Assembly (NCBI GenBank): GCA_948567375.1
Contig: OX419755.1
Span: 4,593,001-4,657,000, forward strand
DNA: 64,000 nt
Reading direction: 5' to 3'
Origin: Lunularia cruciata
Lineage: Eukaryota; Streptophyta; Marchantiopsida; Lunulariales; Lunulariaceae
Of the stretch, positions 24,305 to 38,060 are shown piece by piece. The notes beneath the pieces were generated by a model, which did no database searches, had not been told where the DNA came from, and saw only the letters and a list, made by a program, of their open reading frames with translations. Numbering within the stretch: position 1 is the first letter of the stretch; each line of letters opens with the position of its first letter. The translations under genes and the position numbers were made by a program.

Positions 24305-25815
24305 TAAACTAAAACTTAAACACCTAAAACTTATTCTCAAAATTCACGTTCACAATCACATCAGTGTGATTCGCAGTACCTTGATATCATGGATATGCGT
24401 GCAATTAGAGCTTGTGGGAAGGATTTCTTGTATCGTCAAGTTGAGGCGTTCATCTGATTTTCCAGATGCAGGTTGTCAAAGCCACTTCATCCTGTCCTTT
24501 TTGCTGCTTCCTGATCACGCTTCAGAATCTTCACGGACAAGGTTTCTGTGGATGCAAAGATACTCTGGATGTATACAATTGGATCTATCATCAGGAATGG
24601 AGCGCGAGGGTAAGGATCCCGTTCTCTTAGATGGACACTCTTGCGCACAGCAGGAAGAAATGCCAGTCCCTGGATGTCTTTTAACGCCTTCGAAACCAGT
24701 GCAGGAAACGAGTTTGTTCAGTACTTCGCGATGAGGAACACGTGACGGCGACTGGTATAAGACGCACAAAGCCGTCAGACGACAGTGGCCCCAGACAAGA
24801 GCAGCCCCGACTTTAATGTGCAGTGTAATGATATCGCAAAGGAGAACCTCATCTGTTGACACGAGTGATGGGACTAGAGAGTCAACATGCAACAAGAGCG
24901 TGCTGATTCTAAGGATGTCGTCCTAGGAATGATTAAGAAGACGTTTTATCTCTTGCCAAGCTTTCACGAGACCCCCTTGAAATCAGCGTCAGGAGCAATG
25001 AGAGAATATTCTTCCACGACCGTTGGCAGCAACACAGATCTGAGTGGTGGGCTATCGCTATACATCAGACGAGTTCAATCTCTGTGTGGTTATTGTCCGG
25101 ACCTAAGTTTACGATTACCGTCAGGTTTGGGTTGATAATGTAGTTGTATGGTCTCTTCTTGTACCAAGTCGGTGGTCATAATTCTTAATAGGCAGTTTAG
25201 GGATATGCAATGTCCAACCTCTGGAAAGTATCAGAAGAGTTTCATTACGTCTGAACATTGCACAGTACAAATGCAACTCTATCTGCAGTCTGATCACATT
25301 TCTTGAGTTTGACATACAAACGCGAGCGGACTCAGGGTACGAGTTGTTTCTTCGGGTTTCACAGAACCTGAAACACAGATGGGATATGCATCAAGAATAT
25401 ATAAATAATCAATGTGATTTTACAATCTAAATTCACATCCGAACAGTCCCAAACACAAGACCAGTCAAACACTAGTCCAGTGCCTGAACCTGCAAAGTCC
25501 TCTACGCTTTTCACCAAAACAATTTCGAACGGACTGTAACATCAAACCAACGGCTGGAACAGCAGAAAACTCGTCCGATTGCTCCTATACCACACAGCCA
25601 ATTCAGTACTATACATCACACAAACTTGATCGTGTGGATCATGGATTAGCTTCCGCACGAGATGCAGTACAGAATCAGCACTGGAACACTAGAAACTGGA
25701 TGGAATAAGGCATGACGTACTTCAGAAAGACGACTATAGCCAGGGGCGTACAATATCACACTTCTTCCCACAGATAAATGTATCTGATAAGATGAAGAGT
25801 GGTGGAAGAAATTAC
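24305..25815. other. Downstream of the LpxA gene; 3' end of that gene probably within 25.6-25.8 kb
   Basis: No second gene was recognised. Minus-strand open frames at 24,515-24,895 and 25,121-25,315 have no known domain. The terminal LpxA exon is expected near 25.6-25.8 kb, for example after an acceptor-like TTTCTGAAG at about 25,722-25,730, but the sequence there does not clearly match the family C-terminus. Confidence 0.35.
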
Positions 25816-28800
25816 CAGTTCAGAAAGCCTCTCTTCCACTCCACCCGCATTCATATCGCTGTTCATGAATAGCTTTTGGTACGCCTTACGTATGCTTCGA
25901 ACCTGTAACAACATTCTTTTTTAGTTACCGGATCGTTCTCATAGACTGTATATTGTATCCAACTCTAGGACCTTCTAATGGTAGCTGCTCCATAGATCAT
26001 GAAGAACCCTACAGTAACCCATGAAAGGATTGATTCTGTCCGCACTATAGTATTATACCTCGAGATCTGAAAAGCCGCATCTTCTCATGCCTTCTAAGTT
26101 TAACCCTCGCAATTCGGCTCTATCCCCAGCCACCATCATGAACATGGGAATATCTCTGTCCACCTGAAACCCGTTGTAATAACAGCCACCTCAGAAACGG
26201 TCCGCAGAAAGATCGAACACAGTTACTACACTCTCACAAATCGAACAGGGTCTCGTTTTCCTCGAAACAAGAAGTTTAGGAATTTCTTTTGAATATTTTC
26301 ACTAAGGAAGCAACTTCTGCAAATCCCTCCTAGTGCTGACCGTGCAGATGCATTCGCACAAATTCAAGGAGCCATACGCACCATAGATCCTCCAGCTAGA
26401 AAAGAGTACGACCCTATATGACAAAATTGGTGCACTGCCACTGCCCCACCTGTGTGCACCAGATCCTGCAGCACAGTTCCACACTCTTCAACATTTTTGC
26501 TCGGAGTTTCCATTTAAGAACCCTGAAAATGGATATGCAGAAGATTGATAATCGAGTCTGATAGTTCATGCAGGCAAAAGACGTTATGTATTTGAAGGGT
26601 TTCTATTCAGAGAAATTGAGGGCAGAAATCGAACGAGAGTAATGGCAAGGGAGAGCATACCTCCAAAACCACATGGCCTCCTAGAAGTGTGCCATTGGCC
26701 AGAATATTTCGATTTCCGACCTTGCAGTCATGTGCGATGTGGCAAGAGCCCATGACAAGGTTATCACTGCCCAAGATCTACACAACAATCCAATCAAGTT
26801 AACAAAAGGTGAAGACCAGTGGGTGGTGATGACTGATTCAGTAAACTTCTAACCGAACCCAAGTTCGACGATCCAAAATTCTTGAAAATAGCAGTTGGAC
26901 AAGACTCTTGAGGCAGAAGTGAGACTGACCGTGTCGTCATCTGCCTTAGAAGATCGATGAATGCTCGCGAATTCTCGAATGTCGTTGTTGTTTCCAATGT
27001 ACAAACTACATTCATCCCCTTCCTGCGTACCGCAAGTGCAAGTAAGAAATGGACTGATGACAATATTCAGACAGTTCAGACTTCAAGTAAGAGGAAGTTA
27101 GATGGACCACAACTAACTGCATATCTTCCATAATGCTAAAGTACATTTCCAATGGCAGAGGGATGGGATGTAAACCTTATACTTCATATCCTGACACTTT
27201 ACCCCAACCACAGCATGATACCCAAAGGAGTTGTTGTCCCCGATAACAGTTTTCCCCGGGATATCTGCACCGACCACTGCACCACTACCAACCAATAACC
27301 CAACCATACCCCAAACTGTTAACGGTACGGCACGTGATGCTCAAGGAGAAAATGAGGATGATATTTCTGCGGGCAGTTTATTCAGGCATACACAAAATCT
27401 GCAGATATTTCTAGAGACAACTAGCATAATCTTGTCAAAATCGCAGACAGACTTAAGACCAGAGACACAATATTCACAGGAGTAGATTTCGAAACGACAT
27501 AACATACTCACGTTAAAAGTACACAGTTCTCCCCCAACTGTGTATCGCCAGCAACATGGCTACCAGGGTGCAAGATACAGCCATTCCCAAGCCTCACCTT
27601 CTGTCCAACTGTACAGAAAGGGCCTATTTCCACTCCCTGTATACAAAAGATATCAGAGTGGATGATCAGACTGATACTGAACCAAAAGAGGCACACTACA
27701 CAGAGAATGATTAGGTTGAAAGTGAAAATACCGAGTGTAGATCCAGATGTTGAATGATTGAGGTCCAACCAGTTACAAGAACCAGTAAGGAGACCCCCTA
27801 CAGTTCATGAGTTAAGGATAACAAGAAAGAATCAGGTTCACATATATTAAGCGGATCAAGAGAGACAAACGGAGAATCGATACAGTCAACCAATTTCGTT
27901 ACCTCCCCAATGATGGCATCTGGATGAACAACAGCCGTTGAGTGGATGATCCTGGAATCAGTGGTGGCACTTGGTGGATGGATCAGGCTTGCAGAGACAG
28001 TAGTACTCTTGGTCGAATTCTTGGTACAGATTTTCTCTACTGGTGTCAGTGACCTCTTCCTCAATTCAAAATCTGTGACAGGATTCATTTTTTTTAAGAT
28101 CAATTTAACGAGCATGAACACATGTTGATTTTTCTCGAAACATTTAACATTAGCAGGACAGACTTAAGACTCACCAGCAGTAGCCGTCACTCTCTGTAGT
28201 GTCAATATATTGGAGAAGTTGCACCCATTTCCCCAGAAGAGATGTTTTGTACAATTAAGTTTCGGTGCGGCTCTGCAACAAGAACCCTTCTGTCTTCCAC
28301 AGGTTATAGGACAACTCGTGTTAAATTTCGGTGATTAAGGTCCAATCGCCTACATAAATAAAACTTACAAGATCGAGACAACAACACGAAGTTCAAAGTT
28401 TGCAGTACATTGTATACGAGGCTACCGAAGAAAGAAGAAGTCGAATAAATAAACCGGTGACTCATTCCACACATTGAAGAGCTTCTCGAGGTAGTACACT
28501 CTTGGATAATGCCCACTCCTTCCACTGAAGATCCACTGCCTCCAACAATGCTGCTTCCCCCAGATCTCCTGGACGAAATCTTCCCCAAGCAGCTTCCCCT
28601 GAGAGTGTCCAACCTTTCGGTCCCAGAAACGCCACTACTCCTGACAGCTGAAGCACGAAGACACCTCAAACTGCCCACACCAACCATGGTCAACCTCCCT
28701 TTAGCTCCAACAGGGTGCAATTGGCCACAACCAGTGCCGCTGCTTCCAGTGGAGCTAAAGCTTGAGAATTTCCAGCCGTAAATCGTCCCTCCGGCTGCCA

Positions 28801-28825
28801 ACCCGTAAACATCAAGGGAACCCAT
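25816..28825 (-). CDS. LPXA: UDP-N-acetylglucosamine O-acyltransferase (LpxA), probably mitochondrial; first and last exons unresolved
   Basis: LpxA moves a hydroxyacyl chain from ACP to UDP-GlcNAc, the first step of lipid A synthesis. Plants keep this route, reportedly in mitochondria. Nine exons with GT-AG junctions read in phase: 28,175-28,272, 27,903-28,072, 27,512-27,636, 27,176-27,284, 26,930-27,022, 26,661-26,777, 26,382-26,465, 26,059-26,163, 25,816-25,902. The left-handed beta-helix hexapeptide repeats are clear ([33 protein letters not shown]). The catalytic region [20 protein letters not shown] holds the His matching E. coli His125, followed by [20 protein letters not shown]. The C-terminal helical part starts with [15 protein letters not shown]. 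The initiator exon probably lies in 28,304-28,825, where an ATG at 28,825 opens a Gly/Ser/Arg-rich frame suited to a targeting peptide; its donor site is not fixed. The final exon after 25,816 is uncertain. No damage is seen in the core. Confidence 0.88.
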
Positions 28826-29400
28826 CCAAACCTACAACACCCATGTAGACTTCCACACTCACCGATCTCCTCCACCTCTTTGGCTCGCACAACAATTGAA
28901 TCCCGGAATCAACCACTACAGAACCCATAAACCATCCATTACACCTGAACTCAAAATCAGTACAGTAATCAATCGTTCGGCAACACCACCAGTTCTCGCA
29001 GCAGAAGGTGGTGGCAGCCAGAGCATTTTAAACCCACAAGTATTTGAACATTACTATCTCCATATCCAACAAACCCACAATCTAGTCTCCTCTCCTGATT
29101 TTCACACACCACTGAATAAATTCTGAGTCCAACCTTGAAACTCAACTGGAGGGCCCCAAAACCCTGGATGCAACGCTGCTGTGGGGCTCTGGGTTTCTGT
29201 CAGCGACACCATTCGACCGCTGACGAGACCCTCCAAAGAAGACATTCACGACTCGGCCTCTGAGTTTAGGCACATCGTCGACTGGCTAATTGATTACCAA
29301 ATGATCTTCTCCAGAGCAGGATTTCGTGAATTCTGCTCGCCAACCCCCGCTGACTAACTATGGCTACTTATTAACCCCAGGTGATGGTAACACTGGTCGG
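28826..29400. other. Upstream of LpxA, no gene recognised
   Basis: The interval precedes the probable LpxA start and should contain its promoter. Small plus-strand frames at 28,509-28,781 (antisense to the first exon) and 28,896-29,126 carry no domain. Confidence 0.4.
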
Positions 29401-32400
29401 CAACGAAAATAAATTTACAGAATACCGTCGCGCCTTGATAGCTGCAAGTTAATAGATGTGAATGTATAATTGCAAGGCCATCACTGTACCAAACATATAT
29501 AAATTCTTTAAAATTCTTTATGTAATTAATATATTTAGTCTATTTGATTTATAATATTTGCATTTAGTATCACGTAGATAATTATTTTCGAATATTCAGT
29601 CTCTATCTCTGTTCATTTCTTTTGAGAATTAACAGTAAATAAATATGATATCTTTAGATACTTATATAATATGGCATGAATTTCTGATATCTATCATTCT
29701 TTTTGTTTTTTGAGAGTACTTTTGAATCTTCATAGAGTTAACTTGCTGCAAGTAGATTATATAATTATTTATTGTTAATCCACGTGTCTTCCTTATTATG
29801 ATAAGCGTTCTAGAGGATCTATGTCTCTTCCTATTTATCCTTGATAAATAAATATCCAAACAAAGTTTCTCATGGAGGGTCGATATTTTCTCTTTATTTA
29901 GTTTCTCTTCATAGTGTATTTCTTCTCGATGGCAAAGATCATTTCAATTGCTATCAATGACCTCAATTGGTTTATGCATCTAATGACTCTTGTTTCAAAA
30001 TTGAATTTGTTAAGTGAATCAGTTTCCTATTCTATCAAGTAAAGTTCTAGAATGAAAATATCAAGAAAATCAACAAAGGTTGGGTTAAAATTTGGAGTAC
30101 TGTATATGAATGCATCCAGTGTAATGATAGAGATTTTGTCTACATTATTATAATGGACAAACTCGGATTCACTTACTGCCCATACAATATAGTCGAAGGT
30201 AAAGTGGAAGGAGTTACGCAAATAAAATATTTTTCACATTTATATCTCCCTCGCAAACAGATATAATATATTTGAAATCTTTTAGCCTGCTAGGAGTAAT
30301 TATAATTTGTAAACGCATATATGGATTCCATAGTTGTAACAGATAAACCATTTATTATTTATTTATTTGCAACACAAGTCATTTCACTATAAATACTTTC
30401 ATTTTTGACTATTTGACCTATTTCATGAATGCTCAAATAATAAAAAATGAAGGTAAAGATGAAAGTATTATTGCACTGGAGTTTGAAATGAAATTGAAAA
30501 GAGTTTCAAAGGCTCCTTAATGTCCATATTGCATCTATGAGACTAATTTTTAGCACTAAAGAAGAAAATAGAACCTATAAGAAATTCAACATGCAGCTAA
30601 CCCTTCTTGCTCTACTAAGGATTTGGAGACTCAATATGGAAATTTGTGTTGCACTTATTTTGAGTGGTGCTTGGTTAAATCAAGGACGGTAACTAATCGT
30701 AAGCATAATATAAGTACACATCACCAAATTTGGTTGTGTTACACACATAAGTAACTTAGAAGTCTTGAAATTAGTAAAGCATGTAGAGTATAAGACATCT
30801 AAAAGTAGATAGTGAATTCTTGTTATTCTTAAAATAATCAAAGTAATGAAAGTTTGATTCTTTTAAAAAGTTAACAATTTTAACAACAATAAGATTATAT
30901 CTCAACAATTTTTTTAACAAAGCAAACTAGAATTGTGGTTTTATTAGCTTATTTTACACAAGAAAAGTATCCACACTCTTTGTCAAAGAGTGGTCTTTCT
31001 CCATCTCATACATTCCATTAAGCATTTCATTTGAGATCCTTAAATCTTTTCCTTTTTTTATTTTGACTCAAATTTATACCCTTACTCACTTATATCTTTC
31101 TCTCTCTCTCTCTTTGCTAAAATTCAATTTACCATCAATGCTTTAAGTTCTTGATTAATATTCTGCATACTCTTTAGAACTTGTGTTCTTCTCTATTGTA
31201 TACAAGCATTAAATGATCTCATTGAAGAGTTTCTCTACTCAATAATAATAATCAAAATGAAGTATTTGTAATGAACTTTTGTTATTCAAATTTGTGAATA
31301 TTGTGGTAAGAACTAGTTGGTCCCACAAGGACACAAGTTGGAGATGACTAAAAATAAGATAAAAGTGTCACTATGATGACAATCTATTGTTTTGCATTTA
31401 ATCCTCTTAGGCAAAGTCATTCCCATAAGAGTGTAATGTCACCATTGTAGTACTTGACGTAGTGCAAAAAGATAAACAAAAAAAACTCACATTCATTATA
31501 GATTAATCTAAAGGATTAGTGAATATGCTGGTTCATTCATAATGATTCCTCAAACTCCAAGGTGGTCACTTCAACTTCTTTGTTGCTCAACCAAATTACT
31601 GATTACTATTGTCAAGGCATTCATAAGTTCTACAATCTGCAATCACCTCACAAAGTTCATGTTGTACAAAATCAGCAATATTAGGTGTTTTATGGATAGT
31701 GTACCAAAATACGCAAACAAGGAGTAACATCTTCCATAGGTCCAATCACTTTGACAACTACAACAATGAGACAACATTTCATCCTTTCTAGAGTGCACAA
31801 CGTTATAGGAATCCTTAATGACTACGCTATTGAATCTTATAGGTTAGTGTTACTTTGCAATATTCTAGGTGTTTGGCAACCTATCTCTATATTGTTTCTG
31901 ACCTCTATAGATCCCTTAGAGTTGCACACTTTAGTTCCACATGAATGATTCCACTCATTGAAGTGCTTTTGCTCATATATCAATATTCTTCATTATCATG
32001 CGTATTCACATTGCTACACAACATACATTTTTGTCAACATCTGATACTATAGAAACACAACTCACACACAAGTCATACATGAACTCTAAAGTGCCACAAT
32101 AATCAGTTCTTCTTCGACTCAAATCACACTCAAACAGATCAATACTTGATCATTCACTCAACACTTTGCCAACAATTGGGCATTGATTATAGTCAAGCCA
32201 CACCCACTCTAGCTAAGAGACTCCAAGTGACGCTTGCCGGCCTTTGCCCACCATAACCAAGAACTTGAAAGATCAAGATCAGAGAAGTGAGCTCTATAAA
32301 GTTGCACTTTGAAGGCGTACCCCTCTGCTCGACCTAGGTTTCCAGCCCTCATGGCGGTGCTGATGGCACATTAATGGTGCAAATGGTGCAAGTGATGGTG

Positions 32401-32600
32401 GGTAGCACCATGTGATCAATAGCCCTAACATGAAATCAGACTGCCAACAAGTAGTCCATGAGTAGTTACCAAAATACCTATTACTACCAACCCTACCACT
32501 ACAATGTCTGAGCAATGTAACCTTGGTGCTATAAATGTTGTGACAACTATTATGCGTATATACATCACTACATAACATACATCATTGTCAACATCATACA
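29401..32600. other. AT-rich spacer between gene-rich and retrotransposon-rich DNA
   Basis: The sequence drops to a strongly AT-rich composition at about 29.45 kb and no gene or pol fragment was recognised. A (CT)n run lies at about 31,098-31,113. A segment of about 100 bp at 31,995-32,102 recurs imperfectly at 32,550-32,650, both copies ending in TCATACATGAACTCTAAAGT and GCCACAAT. Confidence 0.5.
31995..32102 (+). repeat. Direct repeat copy 1 (second copy at about 32,550-32,650)
   Basis: The two copies share ACATACAT, TTGTCAACATC, ACTATAG and the 20-base stretch TCATACATGAACTCTAAAGT plus GCCACAA. They are about 550 bp apart in the same orientation and lie just left of the integrase end of minus-strand element 5. 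They could be parts of its LTR or leader, but no TG..CA boundary was found. Confidence 0.55.
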
Positions 32601-32899
32601 CTATAGGAGGACAAGTCACACATCAGTCATACATGAACTCTAAAGTGCCACAATTGTCTCCTAGCTGGCAGTTAGGTCTCTTCAACTCTAGATAGCCATC
32701 TACTCCAAGTATATGGTATACCTTATGGTGGCCAAAGATCAGAAGGCCGGGTGCTATCAAGTCCCATCATTAGTCACCTATTTGCAATCTATACTATATA
32801 AAGGGTGAACTAGCTATAGTTCAAGTACAGCTAGGACATAACCACTATCCTTGAGGAACCACCATGAGAGGAGGAGTCAAACATGCCATATGCCATCCT

Positions 32900-35800
32900 C
32901 TCAAATAGCTATCACACAATAACATAGAAGTAGCTCCACCAAAAGAGCCGCATAATATACATCACAAGCCTGCATGTACAAGTGCCAAGCTTGGGTCCAT
33001 AGTAACATCAATATTTGGGAGGTGCATGGTGTACAATTGTGCACATGATCCTTCTAAAAAACACCATCACTTCCTTCCAACACAAAGTCTCTAGAAGGCA
33101 AAACCTCACACACTCTCAAGATAGTAGCCTTTAGTAACATCAAGTGTTGTTGATACTCACCGCTATATACTCACCTAGATGAATCAATAGATCAAGGATC
33201 TATAACTTCCTCCTCAAATAGTAGCATAGTGTACAATATCCCTATGTTGAGCAATTGCCCAGTTCCCAAAGGCCATTGGCATCACTCTCCAAAAGATCTC
33301 TGGCCATTGAGAACATACGCTCATCCATATGTTTGGATCATCCAAGTCCAAAATTATAGTAGCATCTTGACAAATGGCTGTAGATAAATTTGGATCTCAT
33401 CCATAGAATAGAAAGTAAGCAGAGAAGGATGCAAAGGAGGCTTGCTAGCTGAACCAATAGCCCATGGCCAAGTAAGGTAATTAGAGATCCCAATCTCCTA
33501 AGTGGCCTCTTTGCAAAACATATTTACAAAATCCTCTCTTCATTGTCTAAACCACTCTCTCTACTAAGCCATCTACCTTAGGGTGATCTCAAGAGGTAGT
33601 ACAATGATAAATCAAGGCCCTATCATATAAGACCTAAAACTCCCCCAAGAACTATGTACCTTGATTAATCAAAACCTCAAAGGGTGCACCAAAATTACTA
33701 AGAACCCAATCTTGGAATGAGTAAGCCATCCCTTCACTGAACTTGTCAAGAAGTGTCACCAACTCTATCTACTTAGAGAAGTGCTCAACCATAACCAAAA
33801 CATATTGATGATGTCTCACAATCAACAATAAGGTCCAAGAGAGTCCAAACTCCAATGGTAGCCAAACCCTATGATAGGTAATGGGTGTAATTGTGGCATA
33901 AGAGCATTAAATGATGCTTTAACTTATTCATAAACCACACATCTGGCAACAAATTGCTATACATCAGTTTGCATACCAAGCCATCGATAATGACTCTAGA
34001 ATCAACTATATGTATGCTTTACTCCAAAATGTCCTAGGTCCTCATGGGTATGACAAACCTAGTGGTGGTGGTCTCTGAGATGGAAGTGGTACTACTCGCA
34101 CTCTACCATCCTCCCATACACAAAGAAGGTGTTTACCCTCCCATCTAAACTACCTAGCTTGTCAAAGAATATGGTTTCTCTTGTTGGCACCAACTATACC
34201 ACGCACAACACCAATGCAAAGATAATCCATTACTAAGATATCATCATGGATATCTTGCTGATTTGTATCACTATCTCCACCCTTTGGATCTATGACCTCA
34301 ATAGCTCCTCCTAGATGTACTAAGAGAGATACATCCAAAGCCTCAAAAAATATACATAGAAAGGTAGATGCATGCCAACCTGGCACCATCTCCTCATTTG
34401 TCTCACCATGCAAATGTGCTCCGGTCTGATCATATTGGTTGGGACATGGGTTTCTACTCAACCCATCTGGATCATGGTTCACCATTCTAGGTATGTGATT
34501 AACCATGAAATCATACTCCTATAAAATCAAAGCCCATCATGCAAGCTTCCATGAAAGCTTGTCAGACTCCATCAACCACTTCAGTGGTTGATGATCAATG
34601 ATGAGAGTGAAGGAGTTACCAAATAGGTAACATAAAAAATGTGCTATTGCCCACACTATTGCCAAGCACTATCCTTCACATGAACTATACTTTGCCTTTG
34701 CTGAATTGTTGGATCAACTAGCATAGGCCACCACAAACACTTTCCCCTCATCATCATGTTGGGTGAGCATTACTCCAAGCCCCAACATACTCCAATCAAT
34801 ATGAACTTGGAATGGTCATCCTCAAATTGATTTCCAAAGACTAGGAGCAAATGTTATTCTTTCTTTGAGCTCTTTAAAAGCTCTCTCATGCTCATCTTCC
34901 CCAACACTCATGTATAAACTTGGTCAACATTATCAAGGCCTTAGCAATGGCACTAAATCCTCTAACATATCAACAATAAAATTTTACCAACCCACAATGC
35001 TCACTTTCTACTCACATCCATAGGCCAAGGAATATGTGCAATAGCCTCTACCTTGGTCTGCTAAACACCAAGTCCTCCAAGGTAGATAGTATGACACAAA
35101 TACTTAACCTGCTTGTGGAAGAATCTACACTTCCTAGGATGTAATTTGGGTCCATGAGATCTCAATCTCTCCAACACCTCTAACAAATGCCTCTCAAGCT
35201 CCTCCACAATAGTGCTATAGACAAAAATATCATCAATATAGCACCAAGAAAAATCCAATCCTATTAGGATCTTGTCCATGAACCTTTGGAGCTAAGTATG
35301 AGCGTTCTTTAACCCAAATGGTAAGAAACTTCACTAATATAATACATCCTTGCTGTCATGATCAATAGCCCAAAACGTCTTGTACTCATCCTCCTCTTTG
35401 ATTGACAACTAATGATATCTTGCTCAAAGATCCAAAGTACTAAAGACCTTTGCATGCCCAATCCCATCAAAGATCTCTTCCAATGTAGGCATGGTATACT
35501 AATCAGCCCTAGTCTATTGGTTGATAAGATGATAATCTCTACACATCTGCCTATTTGTGCAGTTGCCATGCATATCCTTCTTGGATGGCACCACTATATC
35601 CAACGCATACTCTCCATGTGAAGTCTCTACCAAACCAGCCTCAAAAAGGTCTCTACTTTGGCTTTGAATCAATGCTCTCTCCATGTCTCAATATCTATAG
35701 GGATGTCAAAAACTAGTGTATCCCTAGTAAACTCAATCTAAATACTAGGTCCTTTTAGAGCACCCAATCTTTTTTGAAAGCAAAAAAACTCATGTAGCTC

Positions 35801-35950
35801 CTCAAGAACTTCCAAAATCTTTGTCTTTCCCCTCTTGTAAGCTTGGGTCCAAGATTTGGTTCCCAAGTATCCTTTGTAACTAATGTAGGAGTGGAAGACT
35901 ACAGACTGGCTACTACATTGGGCCCTTGGGAACAATAGTGTTATGCCCCT
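32900..35950 (-). pseudogene. Element 5: degenerate Ty3/gypsy pol (RT, RNase H, integrase), interrupted on its gag side by element 1
   Basis: Read on the minus strand, the pieces are in gypsy order. At about 35.85 kb is the protease-RT linker (ending FLRSYMSFFAF). Reverse transcriptase occupies 35,035-35,600, with PTLEEIFDGIGHAKVFSTLD, a catalytic CYIDDIFVYS, and LHPRKCRFFHKQVKYL. The RNase H to integrase spacer is at 34,162-34,506 (MVNHDPDGLSRNPCPN). The integrase core is at about 33,560-33,720 (FGAPFEVLINQGT, then DHPKVDGLVERVV). A pol C-terminal piece at about 33,000 reads HLPNIDVTMDPSLALVHAGL. Many stops and frameshifts make it non-functional. The protein differs from elements 1-4, so it is a separate family. 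The sequence right of 43,699 probably continues it. Confidence 0.75.
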
Positions 35951-36308
35951 TGTAACAATATGGAGTTTAATGATGAAGTTAGTTAGGCTTAACAAAGTAG
36001 CAAATAGGTGAAATTAGCCTAGAATATTCCAAAAATATCTAGAAAGCTTCTTGGGAAGTTTCTCCGCTAGCTTAGCTTGCACCTCAAGTAGATAGCTTCT
36101 AGAAGGAAACTTCCTGAGAAACTTCCCAATTAACTTGGCTTGCACTCAAAAAAGAAGTTCAAGGAAAATTCTTGAGAAGCTTCTCAAGAGCCTTGTCTGC
36201 TCCATATAAATACCAAAGCCAAAGCTCATTCTAGGCATTTGAAGTTGCACACACTCAAGTATCCCAATGTGATCTTCCATTCTCCGATTTGCTCTTGGGT
36301 CTTTTACA
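35951..36308 (+). repeat. 5' LTR of element 1
   Basis: It starts TGTAACAATATGG and ends GTCTTTTACA, followed by a mutated primer-binding site. At 358 bp it is shorter than the 411-412 bp LTRs of the family because one internal block is missing. It keeps a TATAAATA box and the 18-bp palindrome CTTGAGAAGCTTCTCAAG (36,171-36,188). Confidence 0.92.
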
Positions 36309-36309
36309 T

Positions 36310-36321
36310 TAGTATCCAAGT
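36310..36321 (+). other. Degenerate primer-binding site of element 1
   Basis: TAGTATCCAAGT corresponds to TGGTATCAGAGC of element 2, the usual complement of the 3' end of initiator tRNA-Met, with four or five substitutions. Confidence 0.7.
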
Positions 36322-38060
36322 AGGAATGGGATGGATGAAATTAATGGACCACCAAATTTATTTCTACCAAACCATTGGGATTTTTGTGTTTAGGTTCTAC
36401 CTTAGTATTTTTTCACATAGTTCATCATCTCACGCTTTGGGCAGGATTGTTTAATTATAATCACATTGTCTACTTTTGGTTGTAACTTATGGAGAATGAT
36501 GGACATGTTGCATCTATGTGTTAATAAATTAATAGATTGTGGGTGTGGTAATAGAGTAGTAACCATGGCAGCAATGCTCAAAGTTATTGTTATGCAACAA
36601 CAAATCAAGCACCTTGATTGTTGGATGAACAAGATCATCGATGACAAGAGCAAATAGAGAAAATACCAATTCAAGATGGAGAAGACCAAATCCGATTTCC
36701 AAAACCCAAGATTTTTTAAGGCAAGAATCTCTTGAGAGTAGTGAAGAATTTTTTTGTTTGACCATGATTGTTATTTCAAAGCTACCAACCTTCAAGACGA
36801 ACAAAAATAGATTCTCTTGGCTTCCAATCAATTGGATGGAGTAGCAAAGCTATAGTGGCGATTCCAAGTAGAGCAAACTGAACAAAATTTTTTTACACCA
36901 ATCTTGACATGGGCAGAATTTAAGATGCAATAATTGGTCAATTCCAAGCTATAAATGTTACACAAGCTGCACAAGATAGGTTGGTAGAGTTGAAGTAGAT
37001 TGGCTCTATAAGAAGTTACATCACACAATTCTAGAACACCATCATACAAATGCTAAATATATTGGAAGGTGAAGCTGCGGATCAATTTGTGAGGGGCTTG
37101 AAGTCACAAACCATATTAGATGTAACTATGCAAGAACCATAACACTTGGAAGAAGCCATGCAAATAGCGGAATACTTTGATTTCTTGGTTGCAACAACTT
37201 GGTCTCAACCTTACCCTCCACAAAACCTACCAATACACTACACATAGGCGGAGGAGTTGACACCAATGGAGATTGTTGTCATTCAATGGAGACCACTTGG
37301 CACTATGGATAGATAAAAACTACAAAAAATTGGTGGTTTTTCTATTATTGCCAAATTGGATATTGCATTGTTGAATGTCCATTCAAAAATGAACTATCTC
37401 AACAAGTCACCCAGATGAAGTTTGTGGAGCAGAATGATCAGGGAAATAGAGAATCCTAGTAGGAGAATTTGAGTTGCCTATTGGGAATTGGGTTAGTCCA
37501 ATGGGATTGAAGGCTCAACCTATGCAAGTTTGCTTTACTTGCAAGGTATGATTTTTGTAGGATTTTGGTTGATTTGGAAGTTCAAAAAATTGCTTGTCCA
37601 TGCAATTAGCAAAGGAATTATATATCTCTATCAAGCCAATAATTGGAAGTAGATTGATGATGGCAGATGGTAGAAAGATGTCTACATTTTGGAAGAAGAT
37701 AACTTTGTTTTCATGGTGTAGATCAAGCCAATTGCACAAGGAAAATATGAGGAGAATCAAGAACCTCATCAAGCAATGGTTGATCAAATAATTCAAGAGT
37801 TTGTGGATATATTTCCGGATGATCTACCAAAGGGATTACCCTCTTATCATGGTATGCTCTTCAAGATTGAGTTATTGCTAGGAAGTACTCTAGTGTGTAG
37901 ACCAATCTATCAACTCTCACAAAAGGAGTTGGAAGAGTTGCAAACAACACTTCTGGAGTTGTTGGAGAAGGATTTCATATGACATAGTACATCTCATTGG
38001 GGAGCACCGGTACTATTTGTTCCAAAGAAAGATGGAGGACTTCATTGTTGTATTGACTAT

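Noticed and set aside
24515-24895. 126-codon minus-strand frame as a gene
   Set aside because: No recognisable domain and no link to the LpxA frame; kept as unassigned.
37776-37982. Intact functional polymerase gene in any of the gypsy copies
   Set aside because: Every copy carries several stops or frameshifts, deletions or insertions; all were annotated as pseudogenes.
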